From contig NC_091292.1 of assembly GCF_038502225.1 (NCBI RefSeq), positions 52,892,932 to 52,956,931 of the forward strand: DNA of 64,000 nt, written 5' to 3'. Source of the DNA: Cherax quadricarinatus. Lineage: Eukaryota > Arthropoda > Malacostraca > Decapoda > Parastacidae. Every line of letters starts with the position of its first letter. The stretch's first letter is position 1. Both the position numbers and the translations under genes were made by a program. The notes beneath the pieces are model-generated. The model made no database searches, was not told the DNA's origin, and worked only from the letters and a program-made list of their open reading frames with translations. This document shows, one piece after another, positions 19,886 to 34,100 of the stretch.

Positions 19886-22800
19886 GACTCACCTGGAGAG
19901 GATCAAGACTCACCTGGAGAGGATCAAGACTCAGCTGGAGAGGATCAAGACTCACCTGGAGAGAATCAAGACTCACCTGGAGAGGATCAAGACTCAGCTG
20001 GAGAGGATCAAGACTCACCTGGAGAGGATCAAGACTCAGCTGGAGAGGATCAAGACTCACCTGGAGAGAATCAAGGCTTACATGGAGAGGATCAAGACTC
20101 ACCTGGAGAGGATCAAGACTCACCTGGAGAGGATCAAAACTCACCTGGAGAGGATCAAGACTCACCTGGAGAGGATCAAGACTTACATGGAGAGGATCAA
20201 GACTCATGTAACAAGACTCACCTGGAGAGGATCAAGACTCATGTAACAAGACTCACCTGGAGAGGATCAAGACTCATGTAACAAGACTCACCTGGAGAGG
20301 ATCAAAACTCATGTAACAAGACTCACCTGGAGAGGATCAAGACTCATGTAACAAGACTCACCTGGAGAGGATCAAGACTCATGTAACAAGACTCACCTGG
20401 AGAGGATCAAGACTCATGTAACAAGACTCACCTGGAGAGGATCAAGACTCATGTAACAAGACTCACCTGGAGAGGATCAAGACTCATGTAACAAGACTCA
20501 CCTGGAGAGGATCAAGACTCATGTAACAAGACTCACCTGGAGAGGATCAAGACTCATGTAACAAGACTCACCTGGAGAGGATCAAGACTCATGTAACAAG
20601 ACTCACATGGAGAGGATCAAGACTCATGTAACAAGACTCACCTGGAGAGGATCAAGACTCATGTAACAAGACTCACCTGGAGAGGATCAAGACTCATGTA
20701 ACAAGACTCACCTGGAGAGGATCAAGACTCATGTAACAAGACTTACATGGAGAGGATCAAGACTCATGTAACAAGACTCACCTGGAGAGGATCAAGACTC
20801 ATGTAACAAGACTCACCTGGAGAGGATCAAGACTCATGTAACAATACTTACATGGAGAGGATCAAGACTCATGTAACAAGACTCACCTGGAGAGGATCAA
20901 GACTCATGTAACAAGACTCACCTGGAGAGGATCAAGACTCATGTAACAAGACTCACCTGGAGAGGATCAAGACTCATGTAACAAGACTCACCTGGAGAGG
21001 ATCAAGACTCATGTAACAAGACTCACCTGGAGAGGATCAAGACTCATGTAACAAGACTCACCTGGAGAGGATCAAGACTCATGTAACAAGACTCACCTGG
21101 AGAGGATCAAGACTCATGTAACAAGACTCACCTGGAGAGGATCAAGACTCATGTAACAAGACTCACCTGGAGAGGATCAAGACTCATGTAACAAGACTCA
21201 CCTGGAGAGGATCAAGACTCATGTAACAAGACTCACCTGGAGAGGATCAAGACTCATGTAACAAGACTCACCTGGAGAGGATCAAGACTCATGTAACAAG
21301 ATTCACCTGGTAAGGATCAAGACTCATGTAACAAGACTCACCTGGAGAGGATCAAGACTCATGTAACAAGACTCACCTGGAGAGGATCAAGACTCATGTA
21401 ACAAGACTCACCTGGTAAGGATCAAGACTCATGTAACAAGACTCACCTGGAGAGGATCAAGACTCATGTAACAAGACTCACCTGGAGAGGATCAAGACTC
21501 ATGTAACAAGACTCACCTGGAGAGGATCAATACTCATGTAACAAGACTCACCTGGAGAGGATCAAGACTCATGTAACAAGACTCACCTGGAGAGGATCAA
21601 GACTCATGTAACAAGACTCACCTGGAGAGGATCAAGACTCATGTAACAAGACTCACCTGGAGAGGATCAAGACTCATGTAACAAGACTTACATGGAGAGG
21701 ATCAAGACTCATGTAACAAGACTCACATGGAGAGGATCAAGACTCATGTAACAAGACTCACCTGGAGAGGATCAAGACTCATGTAACAAGACTTACATGG
21801 AGAGGATCAAGACTCATGTAACAAGACTCACCTGGAGAGGATCAAGACTCATGTAACAAGACTCACCTGGTAAGGATCAAGACTCATGTAACGAGACTCA
21901 CCTGGAGAGGATCAAGACTCACGTAACAAGACTCACCTGGAGAGGATCAAGACTCATGTAACAAGACTCACCTGGAGAGGATCAAGACTCATGTAACAAG
22001 ACTCACCTGGTGAGGATCAAGACTCATGTAACAAGACTCACCTGGAGAGGATCAAGACTCATGTAACAAGACTCACCTGGAGAGGATCAAGACTCATGTA
22101 ACAAGACTCACCTGGTAAGGATCAAGACTCATGTAACAAGACTCACCTAGAGAGGATCAAGACTCATGTAACAAGACTCACCTGGAGTGGATCAAGACTC
22201 ATGTAACAAGACTCACCTGGAGAGGATCAAGACTCATGTAACAAGACTCACCTGGAGAGGATCAAGACTCACCTGGAGAGGATCAAGACTCAGCTGGAGA
22301 GGATCAAGACTCACCTGGAGAGGATCAAGACTCAGCTGGAGAGGATCAAGACTCACCTGGAGAGAATCAAGGCTTACATGGAGAGGATCAAGACTCACCT
22401 GGAGAGGATCAAGACTCACCTGGAGAGGATCAAGACTCACCTGGAGAGGATCAAGACTCACCTGGAGAGGATCAAGACTTACATGGAGAGGATCAAGACT
22501 CATGTAACAAGACTCACCTGGAGAGGATCAAGACTCATGTAACAAGACTCACCTGGAGAGGATCAAGACTCATGTAACAAGACTCACCTGGAGAGGATCA
22601 AAACTCATGTAACAAGACTCACCTGGAGAGGATCAAGACTCATGTAACAAGACTCACCTGGAGAGGATCAAGACTCATGTAACAAGACTCACCTGGAGAG
22701 GATCAAGACTCATGTAACAAGACTCACCTGGAGAGGATCAAGACTCATGTAACAAGACTCACCTGGAGAGGATCAAGACTCATGTAACAAGACTCACCTG

Positions 22801-25800
22801 GAGAGGATCAAGACTCATGTAACAAGACTCACCTGGAGAGGATCAAGACTCATGTAACAAGACTCACCTGGAGAGGATCAAGACTCATGTAACAAGACTC
22901 ACATGGAGAGGATCAAGACTCATGTAACAAGACTCACCTGGAGAGGATCAAGACTCATGTAACAAGACTCACCTGGAGAGGATCAAGACTCATGTAACAA
23001 GACTCACCTGGAGAGGATCAAGACTCATGTAACAAGACTTACATGGAGAGGATCAAGACTCATGTAACAAGACTCACCTGGAGAGGATCAAGACTCATGT
23101 AACAAGACTCACCTGGAGAGGATCAAGACTCATGTAACAATACTTACATGGAGAGGATCAAGACTCATGTAACAAGACTCACCTGGAGAGGATCAAGACT
23201 CATGTAACAAGACTCACCTGGAGAGGATCAAGACTCATGTAACAAGACTCACCTGGAGAGGATCAAGACTCATGTAACAAGACTCACCTGGAGAGGATCA
23301 AGACTCATGTAACAAGACTCACCTGGAGAGGATCAAGACTCATGTAACAAGACTCACCTGGAGAGGATCAAGACTCATGTAACAAGACTCACCTGGAGAG
23401 GATCAAGACTCATGTAACAAGACTCACCTGGAGAGGATCAAGACTCATGTAACAAGACTCACCTGGAGAGGATCAAGACTCATGTAACAAGACTCACCTG
23501 GAGAGGATCAAGACTCATGTAACAAGACTCACCTGGAGAGGATCAAGACTCATGTAACAAGACTCACCTGGAGAGGATCAAGACTCATGTAACAAGACTC
23601 ACCTGGTAAGGATCAAGACTCATGTAACAAGACTCACCTGGAGAGGATCAAGACTCATGTAACAAGACTCACCTGGAGAGGATCAAGACTCATGTAACAA
23701 GACTCACCTGGTAAGGATCAAGACTCATGTAACAAGACTCACCTGGAGAGGATCAAGACTCATGTAACAAGACTCACCTGGAGAGGATCAAGACTCATGT
23801 AACAAGACTCACCTGGAGAGGATCAATACTCATGTAACAAGACTCACCTGGAGAGGATCAAGACTCATGTAACAAGACTCACCTGGAGAGGATCAAGACT
23901 CATGTAACAAGACTCACCTGGAGAGGATCAAGACTCATGTAACAAGACTCACCTGGAGAGGATCAAGACTCATGTAACAAGACTTACATGGAGAGGATCA
24001 AGACTCATGTAACAAGACTCACATGGAGAGGATCAAGACTCATGTAACAAGACTCACCTGGAGAGGATCAAGACTCATGTAACAAGACTTACATGGAGAG
24101 GATCAAGACTCATGTAACAAGACTCACCTGGAGAGGATCAAGACTCATGTAACAAGACTCACCTGGTAAGGATCAAGACTCATGTAACGAGACTCACCTG
24201 GAGAGGATCAAGACTCATGTAACAAGACTCACCTGGAGAGGATCAAGACTCATGTAACAAGACTCACCTGGAGAGGATCAAGACTCATGTAACAAGACTC
24301 ACCTGGTGAGGATCAAGACTCATGTAACAAGACTCACCTGGAGAGGATCAAGACTCATGTAACAAGACTCACCTGGAGAGGATCAAGACTCATGTAACAA
24401 GACTCACCTGGTAAGGATCAAGACTCATGTAACAAGACTCACCTAGAGAGGATCAAGACTCATGTAACAAGACTCACCTGGAGTGGATCAAGACTCATGT
24501 AACAAGACTCACCTGGAGAGGATCAAGACTCATGTAACAAGACTCACCTGGTAAGGATCAAGACTCATGTAACAAGACTCACCTGGAGAGGATCAAGACT
24601 CATGTAACAAGACTTACATGGAGAGGATCAAGACTCATGTAACAAGACTCACATGGAGAGGATCAAGACTCATGTAACAAGACTCACCTGGAGAGGATCA
24701 AGACTCATGTAACAAGACTTACATGGAGAGGATCAAGACTCATGTAACAAGACTCACCTGGAGAGGATCAAGACTCATGTAACAAGACTCACCTGGTAAG
24801 GATCAAGACTCATGTAACAAGACTCACCTGGAGAGGATCAAGACTCATGTAACAAGACTCACCTGGAGAGGATCAAGACTCATGTAACAAGACTCACCTG
24901 GAGAGGATCAAGACTCATGTAACAAGACTCACCTGGAGAGGATCAAGACTCATGTAACAAGACTTACATGGAGAGGATCAAGACTCATGTAACAAGACTT
25001 ACATGGAGAGGATCAAGACTCATGTAACAAGACTCACCTGGAGAGGATCAAGACTCATGTAACAAGACTCACCTGGAGAGGATCAAGACTCATGTAACAA
25101 GACTCACCTGGAGAGGATCAAGACTCATGTAACAAGACTCACCTGGAGAGGATCAAGACTCATGTAACAAGACTCACCTGGAGAGGATCAAGACTCATGT
25201 AACAAGACTCACCTGGAGAGGATCAAGACTCATGTAACAAGACTCACCTGGTGAGGATCAAGACTCATGTAACAAGACTCACCTGGAGAGGATCAAGACT
25301 CATGTAACAAGACTCACCTGGTGAGGATCAAGACTCATGTAACAAGACTCACCTGGAGAGGATCAAGACTCATGTAACAAGACTCACCTGGAGAGGATCA
25401 AGACTCATGTAACAAGACTCACCTGGTAAGGATCAAGACTCATGTAACAAGACTCACCTAGAGAGGATCAAGACTCATGTAACAAGACTCACCTGGAGAG
25501 GATCAAGACTCATGTAACAAGACTCACCTGGAGAGGATCAAGACTCACCTGGAGAGGATCAAGACTCAGCTGGAGAGGATCAAGACTCACCTGGAGAGGA
25601 TCAAGACTCAGCTGGAGAGGATCAAGACTCACCTGGAGAGAATCAAGGCTTACATGGAGAGGATCAAGACTCACCTGGAGAGGATCAAGACTCACCTGGA
25701 GAGGATCAAGACTCACCTGGAGAGGATCAAGACTCACCTGGAGAGGATCAAGACTTACATGGAGAGGATCAAGACTCATGTAACAAGACTCACCTGGAGA

Positions 25801-28800
25801 GGATCAAGACTCATGTAACAAGACTCACCTGGAGAGGATCAAGACTCATGTAACAAGACTCACCTGGAGAGGATCAAAACTCATGTAACAAGACTCACCT
25901 GGAGAGGATCAAGACTCATGTAACAAGACTCACCTGGAGAGGATCAAGACTCATGTAACAAGACTCACCTGGAGAGGATCAAGACTCATGTAACAAGACT
26001 CACCTGGAGAGGATCAAGACTCATGTAACAAGACTCACCTGGAGAGGATCAAGACTCATGTAACAAGACTCACCTGGAGAGGATCAAGACTCATGTAACA
26101 AGACTCACCTGGAGAGGATCAAGACTCATGTAACAAGACTCACCTGGAGAGGATCAAGACTCATGTAACAAGACTCACATGGAGAGGATCAAGACTCATG
26201 TAACAAGACTCACCTGGAGAGGATCAAGACTCATGTAACAAGACTCACCTGGAGAGGATCAAGACTCATGTAACAAGACTCACCTGGAGAGGATCAAGAC
26301 TCATGTAACAAGACTTACATGGAGAGGATCAAGACTCATGTAACAAGACTCACCTGGAGAGGATCAAGACTCATGTAACAAGACTCACCTGGAGAGGATC
26401 AAGACTCATGTAACAATACTTACATGGAGAGGATCAAGACTCATGTAACAAGACTCACCTGGAGAGGATCAAGACTCATGTAACAAGACTCACCTGGAGA
26501 GGATCAAGACTCATGTAACAAGACTCACCTGGAGAGGATCAAGACTCATGTAACAAGACTCACCTGGAGAGGATCAAGACTCATGTAACAAGACTCACCT
26601 GGAGAGGATCAAGACTCATGTAACAAGACTCACCTGGAGAGGATCAAGACTCATGTAACAAGACTCACCTGGAGAGGATCAAGACTCATGTAACAAGACT
26701 CACCTGGAGAGGATCAAGACTCATGTAACAAGACTCACCTGGAGAGGATCAAGACTCATGTAACAAGACTCACCTGGAGAGGATCAAGACTCATGTAACA
26801 AGACTCACCTGGAGAGGATCAAGACTCATGTAACAAGACTCACCTGGAGAGGATCAAGACTCATGTAACAAGACTCACCTGGTAAGGATCAAGACTCATG
26901 TAACAAGACTCACCTGGAGAGGATCAAGACTCATGTAACAAGACTCACCTGGAGAGGATCAAGACTCATGTAACAAGACTCACCTGGTAAGGATCAAGAC
27001 TCATGTAACAAGACTCACCTGGAGAGGATCAAGACTCATGTAACAAGACTCACCTGGAGAGGATCAAGACTCATGTAACAAGACTCACCTGGAGAGGATC
27101 AATACTCATGTAACAAGACTCACCTGGAGAGGATCAAGACTCATGTAACAAGACTCACCTGGAGAGGATCAAGACTCATGTAACAAGACTCACCTGGAGA
27201 GGATCAAGACTCATGTAACAAGACTCACCTGGAGAGGATCAAGACTCATGTAACAAGACTTACATGGAGAGGATCAAGACTCATGTAACAAGACTCACAT
27301 GGAGAGGATCAAGACTCATGTAACAAGACTCACCTGGAGAGGATCAAGACTCATGTAACAAGACTTACATGGAGAGGATCAAGACTCATGTAACAAGACT
27401 CACCTGGAGAGGATCAAGACTCATGTAACAAGACTCACCTGGTAAGGATCAAGACTCATGTAACGAGACTCACCTGGAGAGGATCAAGACTCATGTAACA
27501 AGACTCACCTGGAGAGGATCAAGACTCATGTAACAAGACTCACCTGGAGAGGATCAAGACTCATGTAACAAGACTCACCTGGTGAGGATCAAGACTCATG
27601 TAACAAGACTCACCTGGAGAGGATCAAGACTCATGTAACAAGACTCACCTGGAGAGGATCAAGACTCATGTAACAAGACTCACCTGGTAAGGATCAAGAC
27701 TCATGTAACAAGACTCACCTAGAGAGGATCAAGACTCATGTAACAAGACTCACCTGGAGTGGATCAAGACTCATGTAACAAGACTCACCTGGAGAGGATC
27801 AAGACTCATGTAACAAGACTCACCTGGTAAGGATCAAGACTCATGTAACAAGACTCACCTGGAGAGGATCAAGACTCATGTAACAAGACTTACATGGAGA
27901 GGATCAAGACTCATGTAACAAGACTCACATGGAGAGGATCAAGACTCATGTAACAAGACTCACCTGGAGAGGATCAAGACTCATGTAACAAGACTTACAT
28001 GGAGAGGATCAAGACTCATGTAACAAGACTCACCTGGAGAGGATCAAGACTCATGTAACAAGACTCACCTGGTAAGGATCAAGACTCATGTAACAAGACT
28101 CACCTGGAGAGGATCAAGACTCATGTAACAAGACTCACCTGGAGAGGATCAAGACTCATGTAACAAGACTCACCTGGAGAGGATCAAGACTCATGTAACA
28201 AGACTCACCTGGAGAGGATCAAGACTCATGTAACAAGACTTACATGGAGAGGATCAAGACTCATGTAACAAGACTTACATGGAGAGGATCAAGACTCATG
28301 TAACAAGACTCACCTGGAGAGGATCAAGACTCATGTAACAAGACTCACCTGGAGAGGATCAAGACTCATGTAACAAGACTCACCTGGAGAGGATCAAGAC
28401 TCATGTAACAAGACTCACCTGGAGAGGATCAAGACTCATGTAACAAGACTCACCTGGAGAGGATCAAGACTCATGTAACAAGACTCACCTGGAGAGGATC
28501 AAGACTCATGTAACAAGACTCACCTGGTGAGGATCAAGACTCATGTAACAAGACTCACCTGGAGAGGATCAAGACTCATGTAACAAGACTCACCTGGAGA
28601 GGATCAAGACTCATGTAACAAGACTCACCTGGTAAGGATCAAGACTCATGTAACAAGATTCACCTGGAGAGGATCAAGACTCATGTAACAAGACTCACCT
28701 GGAGTGGATCAAGACTCATGTAACAAGACTCACCTGGAGAGGATCAAGACTCATGTAACAAGACTCACCTGGTAAGGATCAAGACTCATGTAACAAGACT

Positions 28801-29425
28801 CACCTGGAGAGGATCAAGACTCATGTAACAAGACTTACATGGAGAGGATCAAGACTCATGTAACAAGACTCACATGGAGAGGATCAAGACTCATGTAACA
28901 AGACTCACCTGGAGAGGATCAAGACTCATGTAACAAGACTTACATGGAGAGGATCAAGACTCATGTAACAAGACTCACCTGGAGAGGATCAAGACTCATG
29001 TAACAAGACTCACCTGGTAAGGATCAAGACTCATGTAACAAGACTCACCTGGAGAGGATCAAGACTCATGTAACAAGACTCACCTGGAGAGGATCAAGAC
29101 TCATGTAACAAGACTCACCTGGAGAGGATCAAGACTCATGTAACAAGACTCACCTGGAGAGGATCAAGACTCATGTAACAAGACTTACATGGAGAGGATC
29201 AAGACTCATGTAACAAGACTTACATGGAGAGGATCAAGACTCATGTAACAAGACTCACCTGGAGAGGATCAAGACTCATGTAACAAGACTCACCTGGAGA
29301 GGATCAAGACTCATGTAACAAGACTCACCTGGAGAGGATCAAGACTCATGTAACAAGATTCACCTGGTGAGGATCAAGACTCATGTAACAAGACTCACCT
29401 GGTGAGGATCAAGACTCATGTAACA
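19886..29425. repeat. 9.5-kb minisatellite of 21-bp and 35-bp units
   Basis: The 35-bp unit consists of ACTCATGTAACAAG (14 bp) followed by a 21-bp module containing CACCTGGAGAGGATCAAG. Three blocks consist of the 21-bp module alone: about 19886-20205, 22250-22500 and 25526-25776. Rare variants (ACAATACTTACATGG, CCTGGAGTGG, CCTAGAGAGG) recur in the same order. Each minus-strand unit contains CAGGTGAGT, a consensus 5' splice site. The heptapeptide frames (SLDPLQV) exist only in the 21-bp blocks, because 35 is not a multiple of three, so the array is not a gene. Confidence 0.95.
22504..25779. repeat. 3,276-bp higher-order repeat inside the 35-bp minisatellite
   Basis: The 21-bp-module blocks end at 20207, 22503 and 25779. 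The variant ACAATACTTA starts at 20841, 23137 and 26413, and CCTGGAGTGG at 22181, 24477 and 27753. Spacing is 2,296 then 3,276 bp; the difference is 980, exactly 28 units of 35 bp. This is direct evidence for duplication of multi-kilobase blocks. Confidence 0.85.
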
Positions 29426-29554
29426 GTAAGTAACACAGGGAAAAGTAACTCTCTACAACATATACCAAAATAACACATTAGATTTCAATCTTTTGTCAAA
29501 ATTATCAAAATAAATATAAATCAGGTTAAAAATATACTGCTACTACTAATAACA

Positions 29555-29587
29555 ATACATAATAATAATAATAATAATAACAATAAC

Positions 29588-29643
<56 letters not shown>

Positions 29644-29668
29644 TAATAATAATTATAATATTAATAAC

Positions 29669-29727
<59 letters not shown>

Positions 29728-29755
29728 TAATAATAATTATAATATTAATAATAAC

Positions 29756-29821
<66 letters not shown>

Positions 29822-29836
29822 TATAATATTAATAAC

Positions 29837-29922
<86 letters not shown>

Positions 29923-29950
29923 TAATAATAATTATAATATTAATAATAAC

Positions 29951-30031
<81 letters not shown>
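29555..30031. repeat. (AAT)n microsatellite with recurring interruption block
   Basis: About 475 bp of AAT repeats. An interruption AATTATAATATTAATAACAA or a variant recurs at about 29650, 29735, 29818 and 29930, so segments of the microsatellite were themselves duplicated. A poly-Ile frame on the minus strand is an artefact. Confidence 0.93.
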
Positions 30032-30277
30032 TCTTGTTATTTTTCCCCTGCAGTTAGGAGAGTGTATACGCAAATAATATTGGTTTAGAATTAAGTGCTT
30101 CTTCAGTTTTTTTCTTTTTTAAATGTGAGCGCTGTGTGTCCCTTGTATAAGTGGTGGTGGGAAGGTGATGTCAGGTGTCACTGCTCTTCTTGTCCACTTC
30201 TTCCTGGCGCTTTATCAATATCTTCTTTAACGTATGATTATCTATTTTCAGTTATTAAGTTCCCCACTTAATAACTG
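30032..30277. other. Unassigned non-coding stretch
   Basis: No exon or element recognised. Contains a CCCCTGCAG acceptor-like string at about 30046-30054 with no supporting coding sequence. Confidence 0.35.
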
Positions 30278-30412
30278 TGTGTGTGTGAGTGTGTACTCAC
30301 CTAGTTGTACTCACCTAGTTGAGGTTGCAGGGGTCGAGTCCAAGCACCTGGCCCCGCCTCTTCACTGGTCGCTACTAAGTCACTCTCCCTGAACCGTGAG
30401 CTTTATCATACC
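30278..30412 (-). mobile_element. CR1-like LINE 3' end (copy c), severely truncated
   Basis: About 115 bp matching the 3' end of CR1-like copies a and b (minus-strand CCTGCAACCTCAACTAGGTG region), with the same junction to a GT/AC-rich tail (30278-30297). The 5' truncation at 30412 falls directly in another (GT)n tract. Confidence 0.75.
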
Positions 30413-30571
30413 TGTGTGTGTTAGTTAGTTACCATTTGGTCCTAGGCACATGTCGATTATACACTAGGCCTGTTGTATGTGCATGCGTGCGTGTGTGTGT
30501 GAATGTGTGTGTGTGTGTGAATGTGTGTGTGTGTGAATGTGTGTGTGTGTGTGAATGTGTGTGTGTATATA

Positions 30572-30616
<45 letters not shown>
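30413..30616. repeat. (GT)n / GTGTGTGAAT / (GA)n compound microsatellite
   Basis: GT repeats with regular GAAT interruptions (about 30493-30580), then (GA)n at about 30588-30615, separated from CR1 copy c by about 70 bp of non-repeat sequence. Confidence 0.85.
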
Positions 30617-30622
<6 letters not shown>

Positions 30623-31195
30623 TGACTATCACTCACTACTTTGTGATCGTCAATATGGCTTCAGGAAAGGTTACTCTGCTGCTGATCTGTTGTTAAACCT
30701 CTTCACTAAGTGGCACCAGTCACTGGATGAATCCAAAGTCAGCTGTGTGGTAGCACTGGACAATGCTGGCGCTTTCGACCGGGTGTGGCACCAGGGCCTC
30801 TTAGCAAAACTTCAAGCACTGGGAATTGCAGGCTCTACACTGTCTCCTCAGTGACTACCTTCATGGTAGATCTCTAAGTGTAGTTCTCAATGGAACGGAA
30901 TCAGCAAGACATCCTATTGGGGCAAGTGTTCCACAAGGAAGCGTGCTGGGACCATTGTTATGGAATGTCTACTTCAACGACCTTCTTCATCTCATCCCAG
31001 AATCACATGCATATGCAGACGACTGTACACTGACATTCACTTATCCAAGAGAAGAAATGCCAGCTGCTCTAAGCTACATCAATCACCAGCTGAGAGCTAT
31101 ATCAGCTTGGGGAAATAGATGGCAAGTAACATTTGCACCTGAGAAAACGCAAATGATGATCGTCTCTAGGCACCATGATGGTAATGCTGGTGCAC
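30617..31195 (+). pseudogene. LINE reverse transcriptase fragment (copy G)
   Basis: The plus strand reads [39 protein letters not shown] (first catalytic Asp region; relatives have ALDIAGAFDRVW), a stop near 30842, [38 protein letters not shown] (about 30930-30985) and HAYADDCTLTF (catalytic Asp pair, about 31010). It ends near FAPEKTQMMIVSRHHDGNAG, where the 20-bp minisatellite begins. It differs from the CR1-like and I-like copies in this window. Broken by a frameshift and a stop. Confidence 0.8.
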
Positions 31196-34100
31196 TATAT
31201 CAGAGGTGATGGCCCAGTACTAGAGGTGATGGCACTGTACCAGAGGTGATGGCACTATACCAGAGGTGATGGCGCTATACCAGAAGTAACGGCACTATAA
31301 AGAGGTGATGGCACTATACCAGAGGTGATGCCACTATACCAGAGGTGATGGCACTATACCAAGGATGATGGCACTATACAAGAGAGGTTGGCACTATACC
31401 AGAGGTGATGGTACTATATCAGGGGTGATGGCACTGTACCAGAGGTGATGGCACTATACCAGAGGTGATGGCACTATACCAGAGGTGATGGCACTATACC
31501 AGAAGTAATGGAACTATACAAGAGATGCTGGCACTATTACAGAGGTGATGGCACTATATCAGGGGTAATGGCAGTATAAAAGAGGTGGTGGCAATATACC
31601 AGAGGTGATGGCACTATACCAGAGGCGATGGTACTATACCAGAAGTGATGGCACTATAAAGAGGTGATGGCACTATACCAGAGGTGATGGCACTATACCA
31701 GAGGTGATGGCACTATACAAGAAGTGATGGCACTATACTATAAGTGATTGCACTATAAAGAGGTGATGGCACTATACCAGAGGTGATGGCACTATACCAG
31801 AGTTGATGGCACTATACTAGAGATGATGGAACTACACTAGAGGCGATGGCACTATACCAGAGGTAATGGCACTATACCAGAGGTGATGACACTATACCAG
31901 AGATGGTGGCACTATACCAGAGGTGATAGCACTATACCAAAGGTGATGGCACTATATCAGATGTGATGGCACTATACCAGAGATGATGTGGCACTATACC
32001 AGAGGTGATGGCACTATATCAGGGGTGATGGCAGTATACCAGGGGTGATGGCAGTATACCAGAGGTGATGGCACAATACCAGAGGAGATGGCACTATGTC
32101 AGAGGTGATGGCACTCTACCAGGAGTAATGGCACTATACCAGGGGTGATGGCACTATACCAGAGGTGATGGCACTATACCAGAGGTGATGGCAATATACA
32201 AGGGGTGATGGCACTATACAAGAGATGTTGGCACTATACCAGAGGTGATGGCACTGTACTAGAGTTGATGACACTATACTAGAGGTGATGGAACTATACC
32301 AGAGGCATTGGCACTATACCAGAGGTGATGACACTATACCAGAGATGGTGGCACTATACCAGAGGTGATAGCACTATACCAAAGGTGATGGCACTATATC
32401 AGATGTGATGGCACTATACCAGAGATGATGACTCTATAACAGATGTGATGGCACTATATCAGAGGTGATGGCACTATGCAAGAGATGTTGGCACTATACC
32501 AGATGTGATGGCACTATATCAGATGTGATGGCACTATACCAGAGATGATGACATTATACCAGATGTGATGGCACTATATCAGAGGTGATGGCACTATGCA
32601 AGAGATGTTGGCACTATACCAGAGGTGATGGCACTATATCAGGGGTGATGGCAGTATACCAGGGGTGATGGCACTATACCAGAAGTGATGGCACTATAAA
32701 GAAGTGATGGCACTATAAAAGGGGTGATGGCACTATACCAGAGGTGATGGCACTATACCTGAGGTGATGGAATTATACCAGAGGTAATGGCACTATATCA
32801 GAGGAATGGCACTATACCAAAGGTGATGGCACTATACCAGGGGTGATGGCACTATACCAGAGGTGATGGCAGTATATCAGGAGGTGATGGCACCATACCA
32901 CAGGTGATGGCCATGTACAAGAGGTGATGGCACTATACCAGAGGTGATGGCACTGTACCAGAGATGAGGGCACTATATCAGAGGTGATTTCACTTTACCA
33001 GAGGTGATCACACTGTACCAGAGGTGATGGCACTATACCAGAGGCAGTGGCACTATATCAGAGGTGATGGCACTATACCAAAGATGATGGCACTATACCA
33101 GGGGTGATGACACTATACCAGAGGTAATGGCACTATACCAGGACGTAATGACACTATACCAGAGGTGATGGCCCAGTACAAGAGGTTTTGGCACTGTACC
33201 AGAGGTGATGGCACTATACCAGAGGTGATGGCCCAGCACCAGAGGGGATTGCACTGTACCAGAGGTGATGGCACTATACCAGAGGCGATGGCACCATATC
33301 AGAGGCAATGCTATTATACTAGAAGTGATGGCACTATGAAGAGGTGCTGGCACTATAAAAGTTTGATGCACTATACCAGAGGTGATGGTATTATACCAGA
33401 GGTGATGGCACTATACCAGAGGTGATGGCTCAGTACCAAAAGTGATGGCACTGTACCAGAGGGGATGACACTATACCAAAGGTGCTGGCCAAGTACCAGA
33501 AGTGATGGCACTATTCCAGAGGTGATGGCTCAATTCCAGAGGAGCTAGCACTATGAATAGATGATGACACTCAAAAATGGGTGATAGCACTATACCAGAG
33601 GTGATGGCACTATACAAGACGTGATGTCACTATACCAGGGGTGATGGCACTAAATCAAAGTTGATGGCACTATACCAGACGTGATGGCCGAGTAACAGAG
33701 GTGTTGGCACTATACCAGAGGTGATGGCCCAGTACCAGAGGTGACGGCACTGTACCAGAGGTGATGGCACTATATCAGAGGCGATGGCACTATACCATAA
33801 GTGATGGCACTATACCAGGGGTGATGGCACTATACCAGAGGTGATGGCCCAGTTCCAGAAATGATGGCACTGTAAAGAGGTGATGACACTATAAAATGGG
33901 TGAAGGCACTACACCAGAGGCGATGGCACTATACCAGAGGTGATGGCCCAGTTCCAGAAATGATGGCACTGTAAAGAGGTGATGACACTATAAAATGGGT
34001 GAAGGCACTACACCAGAGGTGATAACACTGTACCAGAGGTGATGGCACTATACCAGAAGTGATGGCCCAGTACAAAAGGTGATGGCACTGTACTAGAGGT

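Noticed and set aside
19821..25779. Frames encoding SLDPLQV heptapeptide repeats
   Set aside because: They exist only where the 21-bp module, a multiple of three, is used alone. They stop when the 35-bp units begin.
19886..29425. CRISPR array (35-bp repeats)
   Set aside because: Units are contiguous with no unique spacers, and the context is a eukaryotic transposon-rich genome.
30032..30060. Splice acceptor CCCCTGCAG
   Set aside because: No coding similarity follows it, and it is directly next to a microsatellite.
29546..30073. Poly-isoleucine frame
   Set aside because: Translation of an (AAT)n microsatellite.
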